64,000 bases of DNA. Origin: Myxococcales bacterium. GTDB taxonomy: Bacteria; Myxococcota_A; Polyangia; Polyangiales; JADJMO01. The position numbers and the translations under genes were made by a program. The DNA lies in assembly GCA_016709545.1 (NCBI GenBank), contig JADJMO010000019.1, positions 114,617 through 178,616 of the forward strand. The letters run 5' to 3'. The notes below the pieces were generated by a model, which was not told the DNA's origin, ran no database searches, and saw only the letters and a list, made by a program, of their open reading frames with translations. This document shows positions 49,998-58,956 of this stretch, one piece after another. Each line of letters begins with the position of its first letter. Position 1 is the first letter of the stretch.

Positions 49998-51095
49998 ATG
50001 CGTCGGTTCGAGTGCACGGAAGACGGCTCGTCGAAGTTCTGGGAGGTCGAGGTCCGTGGATCGGGCGTCTTGGTCCGCTTCGGCAAGATCGGCACGAACG
50101 GTCAGGAGAAGCTGAAAGACCACGGCTCGCCCGCGGCGGCCGAGCGCGAGTCCGAGAAGCTGATCGCCGAGAAGACCAAGAAGGGGTATGCCCCCGTCGG
50201 CGCGTCGGGTGAGGCGAAGAAGCCCGCGAAGAAAGACGCCCCGGCGAAGAAGGACCCGAAGCCGACGGCGAAGAAGGCCGCGACACCCTCGACGGGCCAC
50301 GGCGTGCGTGAGCTCCTGTGGCAGGCCCCGACCGATCGGGATGCCATGCGCGTGTGGGCCGACAGCCTCGCCCAGAGCGGCGACCCACGGGGCGAGTTCA
50401 TGCAGCTCCGCCTCCTCGACGACCCGACGCCCGCGCAGTCCGCGAAGGCCGCGGCGCTCGAGAAGAAGCTCGGCGGCAAGCTCGTCGGACCGGCGCGGCC
50501 CTTCCTCGACTACTGGTCGTTCGACGGCAACGGCATGGTCGACATGGTCCACTGCGACGGCAACAAGCTCGTCGACGGCTGGGACGAGATCCGCTGGCTG
50601 AACCCGCGCCTGACGTTGTGTCTCACCACGCTGCGCAAACAGACCATGGCGACGATCGCCAAGATCAGCGCCCTCCCGCTTGCGGAGATCTACTTCCTGC
50701 GGATCGAGTCGGGCCTCACCGATCGCGCGCTCGCCGCGCTCGCGCCCGCGCTCGGCTCGGTTCGCAACCTCAGCCTCGCGTGCAACGAGATCACGGCGGC
50801 CGGGCTGCTCGCCGCGGCGCCGCACCTGACGTCGCTGGAGTTCCTCTGCGTCGCGCCGCCGGTGAGCGAGCGCGACATGGACGGCGCGTGCAACGCCCTC
50901 GCCGAGGCCGTGGCCGCGTGCCCGTCGCTCCAAGGGCTCCGCGCGATCCAGTTCTTCCGCCACGGCCAGCCCGACGCGGCCCACTTCGCGCTGCTCGAGA
51001 AGATGCCCCACGCGAAGACCGCCTTGGCGACCTTCTACCCTCCGTACGACGCCAACACGATCGACGCCTGGAAGCGCGGCGAGGTCGACGAGTAG
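49998..51095 (+). CDS. WGR-domain and TIGR02996-type 'repeat-companion' protein
   Basis: A 365-residue protein from ATG 49998. Residues about 1-75 are a WGR domain (RRFECTEDGSSKFWEVEVRG, VRFGKIGTNGQ), as in DNA-damage-linked and myxobacterial proteins. A Lys/Pro/Ala-rich linker joins it to the TIGR02996-type motif RVWADSLAQSGDPRGEFMQL, then a leucine-rich-like region (LTDRALAALAPALGSVRNLS). Proteins with this motif are abundant in myxobacteria and planctomycetes; function is not known. An ATG nine codons earlier is less likely. Confidence 0.8.
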   Translation: MRRFECTEDGSSKFWEVEVRGSGVLVRFGKIGTNGQEKLKDHGSPAAAERESEKLIAEKTKKGYAPVGASGEAKKPAKKDAPAKKDPKPTAKKAATPSTGHGVRELLWQAPTDRDAMRVWADSLAQSGDPRGEFMQLRLLDDPTPAQSAKAAALEKKLGGKLVGPARPFLDYWSFDGNGMVDMVHCDGNKLVDGWDEIRWLNPRLTLCLTTLRKQTMATIAKISALPLAEIYFLRIESGLTDRALAALAPALGSVRNLSLACNEITAAGLLAAAPHLTSLEFLCVAPPVSERDMDGACNALAEAVAACPSLQGLRAIQFFRHGQPDAAHFALLEKMPHAKTALATFYPPYDANTIDAWKRGEVDE

Positions 51096-51342
51096 GCCGT
51101 TTGAGCCGGCGTGTGCCGCTCACCGGTCGTCCATGTGTCGCGGAAGGCCGTTGGGGTGACCGCCCGCACCGCGCGCTCGAGACTCTCTCGAGTCCGCTTC
51201 GGAACGACGACCATCGGAGCGACGTGGCGATGCATTGCCGCTGACTCTTGGCGCGTCTCACCAGCAGCTCTGACCTGCCGGATCGTGAGTTCGCGCAATC
51301 TTCGTCATGTAGAAGTCGGGGCCTTTGGCGATTGGAACCGAC

Positions 51343-51691
51343 TTGGAATGCCTCGGCAGGTTGACGCGGACACAGACGACTGATCATCGCCCGGAAGCCG
51401 CTCCTCGAGCCGACGTACCCGCGCGCCGTGACCATCGCCCACAGCCGACTCGCCCGCAGACGCGGGTACTTCGCGAGCGTCTCCTCGATGAAGGGAATGT
51501 AGGGATCCACCTGCCGCCGGCGTCTGCTTGCTGACCGGCAGCCCGCCGTGGACCAGCACGCGTTCGACCGTGTCGTGGTGCCGACCGAGGTGGTCGGCGA
51601 TCGTGCCCACGGGCCAGTGCTCCACGTGGTGCAGCCGCAGAATCGCCGCGCTCTCGTCCGCGCTCACCGGCTTGTACCGGTTCACGACCAC
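51343..51691 (-). pseudogene. IS21-family transposase (IstA) fragment
   Basis: The frame from 51691 gives SADESAAILRLHHVEHWPVG and HHDTVERVLVHGGLPVSKQT. Then, after a shift near 51515, VDPYIPFIEETLAKYPRLRA and GSRSGFRAMISRLCPRQPA are in another frame. Both are typical of the N-terminal third of IstA. It ends abruptly at about 51343, with no catalytic DDE part, so the element is dead. About 250 bases to its left (51096-51342) hold no gene I can see. Confidence 0.7.
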
Positions 51692-51866
51692 ACCTCACGG
51701 CGCGCGCGCCACCGGCAGGCGTGGCCGGCGCCGACGGCGTTCCGGCCCACGCTCGCTCGGGCGAACAACCCCTGACAGAATCCGTAGCCGCTGCACCATC
51801 GTACGTGCTTTCGGTCGTCGGCGGTCGGCACCATCCTCTGACCCATGGCGTACACGACGGGCGGCG

Positions 51867-52151
51867 ATGTGGACGGACCGAGTTCGGGCTTGGCGGGCCA
51901 GTGGGGCGACTGCCGCCGACTTCGCGGAGGGCAAGGGCTTCGCCGCGGGCACGCTCCGGTTCTGGGCAACACGTCTCAAGCGGATGCCCTCGCCTCCCAC
52001 GCCACGGATCGTCCAGCTCATCACGCGCCCCGCCACGCGGCCAGAGCTGGTCGTCGAGGTCGGCGGGGCGCGCATCCACGTCGGTCGCGGGTTCGATCGA
52101 GAGCTGCTGGTCGACGTGGTCTCGGCCCTCAGCGCGGAGGCGGCCGGATGA
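51867..52151 (+). CDS. tnpA: IS66 accessory protein TnpA
   Basis: A 94-residue helix-turn-helix-like protein (WTDRVRAWRASGATAADFAE, TLRFWATRLKRMPSPP). IS66 elements have tnpA-tnpB-tnpC order, and this gene overlaps the tnpB start by four bases (ATGA). The 175 bases to its left, beyond the IS21 fragment, hold no gene; they may contain the element end. Confidence 0.75.
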   Translation: MWTDRVRAWRASGATAADFAEGKGFAAGTLRFWATRLKRMPSPPTPRIVQLITRPATRPELVVEVGGARIHVGRGFDRELLVDVVSALSAEAAG

Positions 52152-52501
52152 TCCCGACGGGCGTACAGATCTTCATCGCCCTCGAGCCTGTCGACATGCG
52201 GCTCGGCTTCGAGCGCCTCGGCGGACTGGTGCGGGAGCGCATCGGCTACGAGCCCCGCGGTGGCGCACCGTTCCTGTTCGTCGGCAGGCGACGCGAGACC
52301 TTGAAGATCCTGTTCTTCGACGGCACCGGGATGTGCGTGTTCGCGAAGCGTCTGGATCGCGGGACCTTCGTCCTTCCCGAGGTCGTGGGCGACAGCGTGA
52401 AGCACATCGAGGTCGACGACGCGGCGCTGGAGTCGCTTCTCGATGGCGTCGAGATCGCCAAGCCGCCGACGCCGAGAAAGCCGCCACGGCGCGTGCACTG
52501 A
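52148..52501 (+). CDS. tnpB: IS66 Orf2 TnpB
   Basis: A 117-residue protein with the well-known IS66 Orf2 sequence signature (PVDMRLGFERLGGLVRERIG, FLFVGRRRETLKILFFDGTG, FAKRLDRGTFVLP). It is complete. Follows tnpA with an ATGA overlap. Confidence 0.9.
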   Translation: MIPTGVQIFIALEPVDMRLGFERLGGLVRERIGYEPRGGAPFLFVGRRRETLKILFFDGTGMCVFAKRLDRGTFVLPEVVGDSVKHIEVDDAALESLLDGVEIAKPPTPRKPPRRVH

Positions 52502-52564
52502 TCCCGAGTGCGAATAGACGCCGAGACCCTCGACAACTGCGCCCGCGATGCGTAGAGACGACGC

Positions 52565-52690
52565 GTGCACGAGGCCGCGGACGCAGAGGCGCAGCAGACT
52601 CCTGAGCAGCGAGTCGCTTCGCTCGAGGCGCAGCTCGCCGACGCGACGCGGACCATCACGCGGCTTCGCGATCAGTACACGCTTCCGTCA
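52565..52690 (+). pseudogene. IS66 transposase TnpC, N-terminal fragment
   Basis: GTG at 52565 opens a coiled coil (EQRVASLEAQLADATRTITR LRDQY in two parts) as in the N-terminus of IS66 TnpC, then stops matching after about codon 40. The rest of the transposase, including the DDE domain, is missing. So the element cannot move. The next 210 bases hold a possible signal-peptide-like piece (SAALLVAGC) but no complete gene. Confidence 0.6.
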
Positions 52691-52902
52691 CTGCAATCTG
52701 GGCCGACGCGACGTGAGGCCGAGAGCCCGGTATCGTCGATCGCATGCGTGGCGACGAGATCCTCCGACGCCGGCCCGCTTCGTGAGCGCCGCCCTCCTCG
52801 TCGCCGGCTGCGCGCGGAGCGAAGGTCGCACCACCATCGAGCCAGCAAGAACGCTGATTCACGGGGCGAGGGTCGTGGGGACGAGGAACCGATGCGAGTC
52901 GG

Positions 52903-55614
52903 CTAGCGTCGACGACCACGCGCGGGTGCCTCGAGCCAGGCCGGGAGCTCCTGTTCGAGCACCCGCTCGATCGTCGTGAACGAGGCCTCGAGGGAGGCCC
53001 TGTCGCGCGCGGCGAAGTCCATGCCCTCGGGGCCCTGGAGGTAGCGTCCGGCCCCACCTTCTTCGCCCACCGAGATCCGCAGCTTCGTCTCTGCCAGTCG
53101 GTGCAAGAACTCGCACTCGAACCGTCTCGCCCCGGTTCGCTGCTCGCTGCGAAAGACCCGATTGCCGAGCAGCCGATCGATCGGGTCGCCGTCCAGCGCG
53201 ACGTACCCCTCGCGCGCGAACCACGCGCCGAGGCGGTCGGCCACCACCTCGGACAGGCGATAGCCGCGGACGGCCGGGTAGGTTCGGTCGAGGATCTCGG
53301 CGAGCGCCCGCTCGAGCGCGACGATCTGCGAAGCGTCGGGGACGTCTTCGTGGTGGCGTCCGATCACGAGCAACGCGGCGCGCGCAGCCGTGACGACCTC
53401 GAGCTCCGGCAGCCCCTCTCGACCGACGAGCGCCCGTAGCTCCGGCACGGGGAAGAGCTCGAGCCAGGTGGGGCCGAACACGTTGAGGTGGCGCAGGACG
53501 TCGAGGTGCGACAGCACGCGGCAGGGGATGTGAGAGCGGCGACCCACGAAGGAGACGCCACCTCCCTGCACGTCTCCGGCGACGTTCACCAACGCGACGA
53601 CGCCCGCGCGATGGGCTCCCAGAGCTTCTCGGTGGTCCTCGACGGCGCTCGTCACTTCGACGAGCGCCCCGCCGGGCGCGAGCGCGACGTGAGCCGTCTC
53701 GCGCGCTCCCTCTCGATACAGATGCAGGGTGGTGGGGGAACGCTTCTCGAAGACCCTGGCGGCCAGCGCCGGAATCGGTCCCTCGATCGCGTGGTGGCCG
53801 CGGCCGCCCTCGGCGTAGGCGTCGAGCACGAGCGAGAACGGCGGCGACCGCACCACGTCGAGCACCGCATCGAGCCGCTCTCCCTGCGCGAGGCCCGTGC
53901 CGGTCAGCGAGACGCGGACCGGTCGACCCGCGGGCGCCTCGAGGCGTGGTGGTCTGCGCCACGCGACCCGGATCCGCGCCCGGGGAAATCGCTCGAGCTG
54001 GCGCTCCGCGCGCGCGATGTCGCCCGAGTCCCAGTTGCAGGTGTCGTGGTCGGGTACCTCGAACGCGGTGAGCGAGTCGTCGGGCACCTGCTGGAGCGCG
54101 CGCTCGAAGTCGAACGACGAGGGCACGCTGCTCGGACCGGCGGAGCGTCCAGTGAGCCGGGTGAACCGCCCCTCGTCGTCGCGGGAGAACGACCACCACC
54201 AGGCCGACCGCAGGTGACGCCGTTCGGTGAAGACGAGCTCGCGGAGCGGCAACGCGTGGCGTTCGACCGCGTCGCGCACCACGCCGAGCGGCCACTCGTA
54301 CGAGCGGACCACGAGCCGCTCGAGACGCCGTGCGGGAGGGCTCGCGAGGAGCCACTCGAGTTCACCCCCCACCTCGAGGGCGAGGTCGACCAGGTTCGGC
54401 AGTGCTTCCCCGGCCAGGAGCACCGCCTGGGCCGGTGGGCCGAGCGCGCCGACGTCGATGGCGCGGACCCGCGGTCGTGGGGGTAGATCGCCGAGGGTGG
54501 CGACGGCCTCGCTCTCGAGCCCGACGAGCCCCGTCAGGTGGGCGAGGGTCGGCAACGCGAGGATCTCCACGAACAGCGTCGGATTGCTGGCCGCGCTGCC
54601 GAAGTCGAGTCGCTCGACGGTGGACAGCGCCGGGTCGCGCAGCGCCTCGGGCAGCGCGGTCGGCTTGCGGTAGTCCCGCTTCGACACGAGCTCGAGGGTC
54701 GCCTCGCGCAGGAAGCCGCAGTCGAAGACCCGACCGTCCTTGGCGAGCACGCGGTCGAGCGCGCCGATCCACGCCGCGCCGTGCTTCTTGGCGATCGCCG
54801 CCTCCTTGCGCAGGACCGTCGCGTCGGCGCGGCCCTCGCGGCGCGCGAGGCCGAGCGCGATGTGCTCCCCGCGCGGATCGCCGCGCTCGACGAGGTAGTC
54901 GGCGTACACCTGGCGTAGCGCGAGGTCGTCGGGGTGCGCGTGGACCTCGGCGAGCAGCTGGGCCTCGCCGCGCTCCTTGTCCACCGCGCGGCGCACGTCG
55001 CCGGCGAAGTGGGACTCGATCGCCGCGACGAGGGCAACGGCCGGGTCGGACAACGGCGCGTCCCCCCGCCCGCGGAGCTTCTCGATCGTGCCGCCGATCG
55101 CGACCTTGATGTCGCGGAAATACGTCGATCGCGGTCGCTCGCGCGCCGACTCGAGGATCGGAATCGTCCGCGCGTCGCCGAGGAGGACGAGTCGTCGGAG
55201 CACCTGGTGCCAGAACGAATCGGTCCGGTACGTGTCGTAGGGCGCCGCGTCGATCAGGCGCGCGAGCGCGACGGCGACGCGCGGATCCGCCGGCTGCGCG
55301 CAGACCGCGTCGAGCACCGGGCCCGCGTCCTGCCACTTGCCCGGCCAGGGCTGCGCGAGGATCGCACCGAGCTCGAGTGCGTCCTTCTTCTCCAGCCCCG
55401 CGAGCACCGCGGCGGTGCGCTCCTTCACCGATTTGGTCTTCGGGAACGGGTGCGACGCCGCCACCACCGCCGAGACGCGATCGACGAGGTCGGCGATCCG
55501 GGGCGACCGGCTGGCGCGCCACGCCTCGAGCAGGGAGCGTAGCGCCGCGGCGTGGTCCTTCTCGTCGAGCGCCGACCGCGCGGCTTCGAGGGCCAAGAGC
55601 AAATCGTCCGCCAT
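52903..55614 (-). CDS. Large TIGR02996-type repeat protein (903 aa)
   Basis: A 903-residue soluble protein, start ATG 55614 (MADDLLLALEAARSALDEKD; another ATG four codons earlier at 55626). The N-terminal part is helical (HEAT-like: PADPRVAVALARLIDAAPYD, DARTIPILESARERPRS). The motif LRQVYADYLVERGDPRGEHI near residues 245-265 is the TIGR02996-type unit. A leucine-rich-like region follows (LDFGSAASNPTLFVEILALP, VRAIDVGALGPPAQAV). It ends LPAWLEAPARGRRR. Related in motif to the WGR protein at 50-51 kb. Its promoter region holds 22-bp-spaced palindromes, and its first 125 codons are duplicated at 56.9-57.4 kb. Function unknown. Confidence 0.8.
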   Translation of the reverse strand: MADDLLLALEAARSALDEKDHAAALRSLLEAWRASRSPRIADLVDRVSAVVAASHPFPKTKSVKERTAAVLAGLEKKDALELGAILAQPWPGKWQDAGPVLDAVCAQPADPRVAVALARLIDAAPYDTYRTDSFWHQVLRRLVLLGDARTIPILESARERPRSTYFRDIKVAIGGTIEKLRGRGDAPLSDPAVALVAAIESHFAGDVRRAVDKERGEAQLLAEVHAHPDDLALRQVYADYLVERGDPRGEHIALGLARREGRADATVLRKEAAIAKKHGAAWIGALDRVLAKDGRVFDCGFLREATLELVSKRDYRKPTALPEALRDPALSTVERLDFGSAASNPTLFVEILALPTLAHLTGLVGLESEAVATLGDLPPRPRVRAIDVGALGPPAQAVLLAGEALPNLVDLALEVGGELEWLLASPPARRLERLVVRSYEWPLGVVRDAVERHALPLRELVFTERRHLRSAWWWSFSRDDEGRFTRLTGRSAGPSSVPSSFDFERALQQVPDDSLTAFEVPDHDTCNWDSGDIARAERQLERFPRARIRVAWRRPPRLEAPAGRPVRVSLTGTGLAQGERLDAVLDVVRSPPFSLVLDAYAEGGRGHHAIEGPIPALAARVFEKRSPTTLHLYREGARETAHVALAPGGALVEVTSAVEDHREALGAHRAGVVALVNVAGDVQGGGVSFVGRRSHIPCRVLSHLDVLRHLNVFGPTWLELFPVPELRALVGREGLPELEVVTAARAALLVIGRHHEDVPDASQIVALERALAEILDRTYPAVRGYRLSEVVADRLGAWFAREGYVALDGDPIDRLLGNRVFRSEQRTGARRFECEFLHRLAETKLRISVGEEGGAGRYLQGPEGMDFAARDRASLEASFTTIERVLEQELPAWLEAPARGRRR

Positions 55615-55825
55615 CCTCGCGAGCATCGCATGCCGTCTCGGGGGCGTGGACGCGAGTAGGGTTGCCCGTGCGAACGCACCGAGAGCAACGTGTCGACCGC
55701 CGGCTCGTCGACAGCCCATCGAGCCACGGCCATCCATCTCGACTTGGATCCGTCACGACCCGCAGACGCCTGCGGCTCGACACGCAGACGTCTGCGGCTC
55801 GACGCGCAGACGTCTGCGGGCGCAC
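55206..55825 (-). repeat. Direct repeat, copy 1 (inside the 903-aa gene and its promoter)
   Basis: This stretch is the source copy of a large duplication. It contains the first ~135 codons of the 903-aa protein, its start region and the palindromic promoter elements. A diverged copy in the same orientation lies at 56893-57475. Confidence 0.85.
55761..55818. promoter_or_regulatory. Three palindromes at exact 22-bp period
   Basis: CGCAGACGYCTGCG occurs at 55761, 55783 and 55805. The second and third are perfect dyads (CGCAGACGTCTGCG), the first has one change. The 22-bp step is about two helical turns, so a regulator could bind all on one face. They lie 147-204 bp upstream of the 903-aa gene's start. 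Between here and 56175 (about 350 bases) I see no gene, only frames of uncertain meaning. Confidence 0.55.
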
Positions 55826-56175
55826 AAACCGGCGGCCGCTGGCGATCACCTCGTGCCGCCAGACCGAGAGCCTCGACGGCCCCGGCGGACGGCAACGTCA
55901 GGTGCAGGAGGCTCGAACCGACGGCGCTCTCCGCTCGGCGTCACGCGGCCGACCGAGAGGTCGTCCTGCGCTGAAGTACGCGCTGGAGGGCGTCCCCACG
56001 AAGGCGTGCGACCGCAAGAAGGCCGGATAGGGACCCCTGTGCTCGCCGCCGAGCGTGTGCACCGTGGACCGCCGGCACCGCAGGACCGCTCGCTGGTGCG
56101 GCTTCGCGACCGTCGACCCGCTCCGAGGCTTCGACACCGAGGCTTCGACACCGGTCCAGCGTACCCCGCCAACAC

Positions 56176-56837
56176 TCACTGGAATGGGTCGTTCGCGGCC
56201 CCCTCCTCGACCTCGCGCCACAGCAGCTCGAACGTCGGGCGCACCCACGCGTGCAGGTCGCCTCCGAGTTCCCTCGGTAGCTTCGCGCTGCGAATGAGCT
56301 CCTGGACGTCCGTCAGGTCCTTCCGTCGATGCGGAGCGACCATCCCCGAGGCCAGCTTCAACTCGATCCAGCGGGCCATGGGCAGCATCGCGAACGGCTC
56401 GCCACGAATCGCCTCGAGCGCGGGATCCGGGAACGCGATGGGCTTCGGCTTGTCGTCACCGGGGAAACGGCCCGTGCTCAACACGTCGACGTGCACGTCG
56501 AACTCGGTGTCGATGAGCTTGCCTGTGCCGGCGGCGCGCTCGGCGTAGCCACGACCCAGCCAGCGAGCCTTGAACGTCTGGAGGTCCGCGTCGCGCATCA
56601 CGGATCGACGTCGACGGTGACGCGCCGATGTCCGTACTCGTTGAGCGCCAACGCGCCGATGATCGCGTACGGCAGCCCTTCCCGCTCCAGGATGTCGACG
56701 AGCTTGCGCGCCGCGAGCTGCGCTTCGGCCTGGCCCATGAAGAACCTCCAGCAATACTCGACGCTCTTTGTGGCGAGGGCCGAGGCCTCGGGCGAGCGGA
56801 AGCCGGCGCCCCAGGGCTTTTCGGCCTTCGTGTCCAT
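56176..56837 (-). CDS. Nucleotidyltransferase-like protein (one frameshift)
   Basis: Two frames make one protein. MDTKAEKPWGAGFRSPEASA leads to LPYAIIGALALNEYGHRRVT VDVD (up to ~residue 79). The frame then changes near 56600 (one C missing; expected VDVDPVMRDADLQTFKARWL), and the second part runs to GTGKLIDTEFDVHVDVLSTG, WIELKLASGMVAPHRRKDLT and DLTDVQELIRSAKLP, the family's 'KDLaDvqeLI' end. It is an MNT-like fold as at 37.4 kb, but a different subgroup. It lies between the two copies of a large direct repeat. ATG at 56837 is the start. Confidence 0.75.
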
Positions 56838-56892
56838 TGCGCTCAGCGTACACCATCGCCCGACCCGGGCGTGTGCCCAGCTCGCGAGACCT

Positions 56893-57475
56893 CGTGCCAG
56901 AACCCGTCAGTCCGGTAGGTGTCGTAGGGCGCCGCGTCGATCAGGCGAGCGCGAGGGCGACGCGGGGATCCGCTGGCTGCCCCAGACGGCGTCGAGCACC
57001 GGCGAGGCGTCCCTGCCACTTGCCAGGCCAGGGCTGCGCGAGGATCGCACCGAGCTCGAGAGGGTCCTTCTTCTTCAGTCCCGCGAGCACCGCGGCGGTG
57101 CTCTCCTTCACCGACCTGGTCTTCGGGAATGGGTGCGACGCCGTCACCACCGCCGAGACGCGATCGACGAGGTCGGCGACGCGGGGCGACCGGTGGGCGC
57201 GCCACGCCTCGAGCAACGCGCGTAGCGCCACGGCGTGCTCCTTCTGGTCCAGCGCCGACCGCGCGGCTTCGAGCGACAAGAGCAGGTCGTCTGCCATCCT
57301 CGCGAGCATCGCATGCCTCTCGGTGGCGTGGACGCGAGTAGGTTGCCCGTGCGAACGCACCGAGAACAACGTGTCGACCGCCGGCTCGTCGACAGCCACG
57401 GCCAACCATCTCGACTTGGATCCGTCACGACCCGCAGACGTCTGCGGCTCGACGCGCAGACGTCTGCGGGCGCAC
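56893..57475 (-). pseudogene. Direct repeat, copy 2: broken 5' end of the 903-aa gene
   Basis: The copy starts with the same promoter, the same ATG region (MADDLLLSLEAARSALDQKE) and the same first ~110 codons as the 903-aa gene, with many substitutions. It has further changes that break the frame (after KWQ and in the AAPYDT piece), and nothing follows beyond residue ~135. It is thus a non-functional partial duplicate. It lies 1.7 kb from the source copy, with the nucleotidyltransferase in between. The rest of 56838-57591 holds no other gene. Confidence 0.85.
57433..57468. repeat. Two palindromes at 22-bp period, copy 2
   Basis: CGCAGACGTCTGCG occurs at 57433 and 57455, both perfect dyads, 22 bp apart, in the duplicate promoter. 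One unit fewer than in copy 1. Conservation of the dyad cores while the adjacent coding part has decayed hints that the elements matter or simply have not diverged yet. Confidence 0.6.
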
Positions 57476-57591
57476 AGGAGGAAGCCACTCTCGTGCCGCC
57501 GGATCCGCCGGCGTCGGTCCGCGGCTCGTGCGTGAATCGAGCCGCTTCGTCGCGGTCTTGCGCGTGGGCGCACGGTGCAGACCGAGACCGC

Positions 57592-58875
57592 CTATTTCAC
57601 CTTCGGAAGGTACTCGAGGTACGACGCCGTCTGGTCCGGGACCCCGTAGGCGATCTTGCACGCGCCGAGCGAGAGGCCGTTCTCGACGAAGCCCGCGGCG
57701 AGACCGGCCTTGTTCGGCTGGTCGACCACGCCGAGGTAGCCCTTGTTGTAGCCCGCCCAGTACACCTTGCCGTCGGGCGCGAGCTTCGCCGCCGCCATGC
57801 CCGTGCCGCCGAGCTTGGTCTCGGTGCTGGTCGTCAGGTCCCACTGGTAGGCGACGCCGGTCCATCCCTCGGAGCCACGCACGTAGTAGAGCTTGGTGCC
57901 GTCCTCCGAGAACGAGGCGTGGTAGCCGAGGTCGCCGGTGACGAGCGACTTGACGCCGCTGACCTTGCCGGTCGCGCGGTCGATGGTGGCCGACGCGATC
58001 TCCCCGCTCGGACCGCCATAGTTCATGGCGAGCGCGAGCCGATCGTAGTCGTACGAGTGGTTGATGGCGGCCCGCTTCACCACGCCGGTGAGGCCCGTGG
58101 ACGAGCTCACTGGGGTCGCGGCGACGCCGCTCGCGTTCACGAGGAACGCCTTGACCGTGCTCGCCCCCTCGTAGGTGAGGAGCCAGAAGTCCTTGCCGTT
58201 CTTGTGCGGGACGATGTCGAGCGCCTCCCCCGGGTTGCCGGTCAGGAGCGGCTTGTTCTTCGTGAGGACCGTGCCGTGCGCCCCGACGGCGAGGTCCACG
58301 ATCGAGTACCAGATGCCGCTCGGACTGCTCACGTTGGTCGCGTTGGTGAAGACGTAGAACTTGCCCTTGTCGTCGAGCGGGGTGATGAGCGCGGGCTCGC
58401 ACGCGCTCGAGTCACCGTTGAGGCCACTGCCGTTGTCGAGGAGCGCGTTGTCCTTGCCGTTGAAGACGTTCCGACCGTCCGTGTAGAACAGGAGGTCGCC
58501 GGTCTTGGGGTCGGTGAACACACCCGAGCCCTCGAAGCCATCGGTGACCCCGACGGCGCCGCCGCAGGTGACCTTGGGCGGCTTGACCCGGAAGTCCACG
58601 AGCATGTCTTGGCTCGCGTAGGAGCCTGTGAGGAACCACACCTGCTCGAGGGCCAGGCTGCTCACGCGCTCGCCCTCGGGTGCGTCGCCGACGGGGCCGT
58701 CGGGCGCGTCGAGGACGAGGCCTGGGTCGGTGTCGCCGACGTCCGCGCCCGTCGCGCTGTCGCCGAGCGCTGCGCTGTCGAGCGAGCCATCGGCGAGCGG
58801 CGCGGTCCCCTCCCGGTCCGCGCTGCAGCCGGCGCACAAGACGAACGCAAGCACCGAGGATGTCTTTCGCGCCAT
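57592..58875 (-). CDS. Lipoprotein with beta-propeller-like repeats
   Basis: A 427-residue lipoprotein (MARKTSSVLAFVLCAGCSAD, then an Asp/Gly/Ala linker to about residue 70). The rest is a WD/YVTN-style propeller: GVFTDPKTGDLLFYTDGRNV, FNGKDNALLDNG, DDKGKFYVFTNAT, DIVPHKNGKDFWLLTYEG, LALAMNYGGPSGEI and KLAPDGKVYWAGYN. It is like proteins that report as 'hypothetical lipoprotein' in Polyangia. No enzymatic motif. Surface role likely. Confidence 0.75.
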   Translation of the reverse strand: MARKTSSVLAFVLCAGCSADREGTAPLADGSLDSAALGDSATGADVGDTDPGLVLDAPDGPVGDAPEGERVSSLALEQVWFLTGSYASQDMLVDFRVKPPKVTCGGAVGVTDGFEGSGVFTDPKTGDLLFYTDGRNVFNGKDNALLDNGSGLNGDSSACEPALITPLDDKGKFYVFTNATNVSSPSGIWYSIVDLAVGAHGTVLTKNKPLLTGNPGEALDIVPHKNGKDFWLLTYEGASTVKAFLVNASGVAATPVSSSTGLTGVVKRAAINHSYDYDRLALAMNYGGPSGEIASATIDRATGKVSGVKSLVTGDLGYHASFSEDGTKLYYVRGSEGWTGVAYQWDLTTSTETKLGGTGMAAAKLAPDGKVYWAGYNKGYLGVVDQPNKAGLAAGFVENGLSLGACKIAYGVPDQTASYLEYLPKVK

Positions 58876-58956
58876 GCCGCCCCCTTGCAGTATCTTGCCA
58901 CTTCTCCGCTCCCTGGTCCCGCGCGACGACCTAGGCGGAACTCCGCCTCACCCATC

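Noticed and set aside
44042..52700. Prophage
   Set aside because: No integrase, capsid, terminase or tail gene was seen; only an intron and IS pieces.
52740..52902. Signal-peptide-like frame (SAALLVAGCARSEG)
   Set aside because: It lacks a start codon in a good place, ends inside the next gene's 3' region and has no body; at most a remnant.
55761..55818. CRISPR array
   Set aside because: Units are palindromes with constant 8-bp spacers and only three copies; no cas gene is near.
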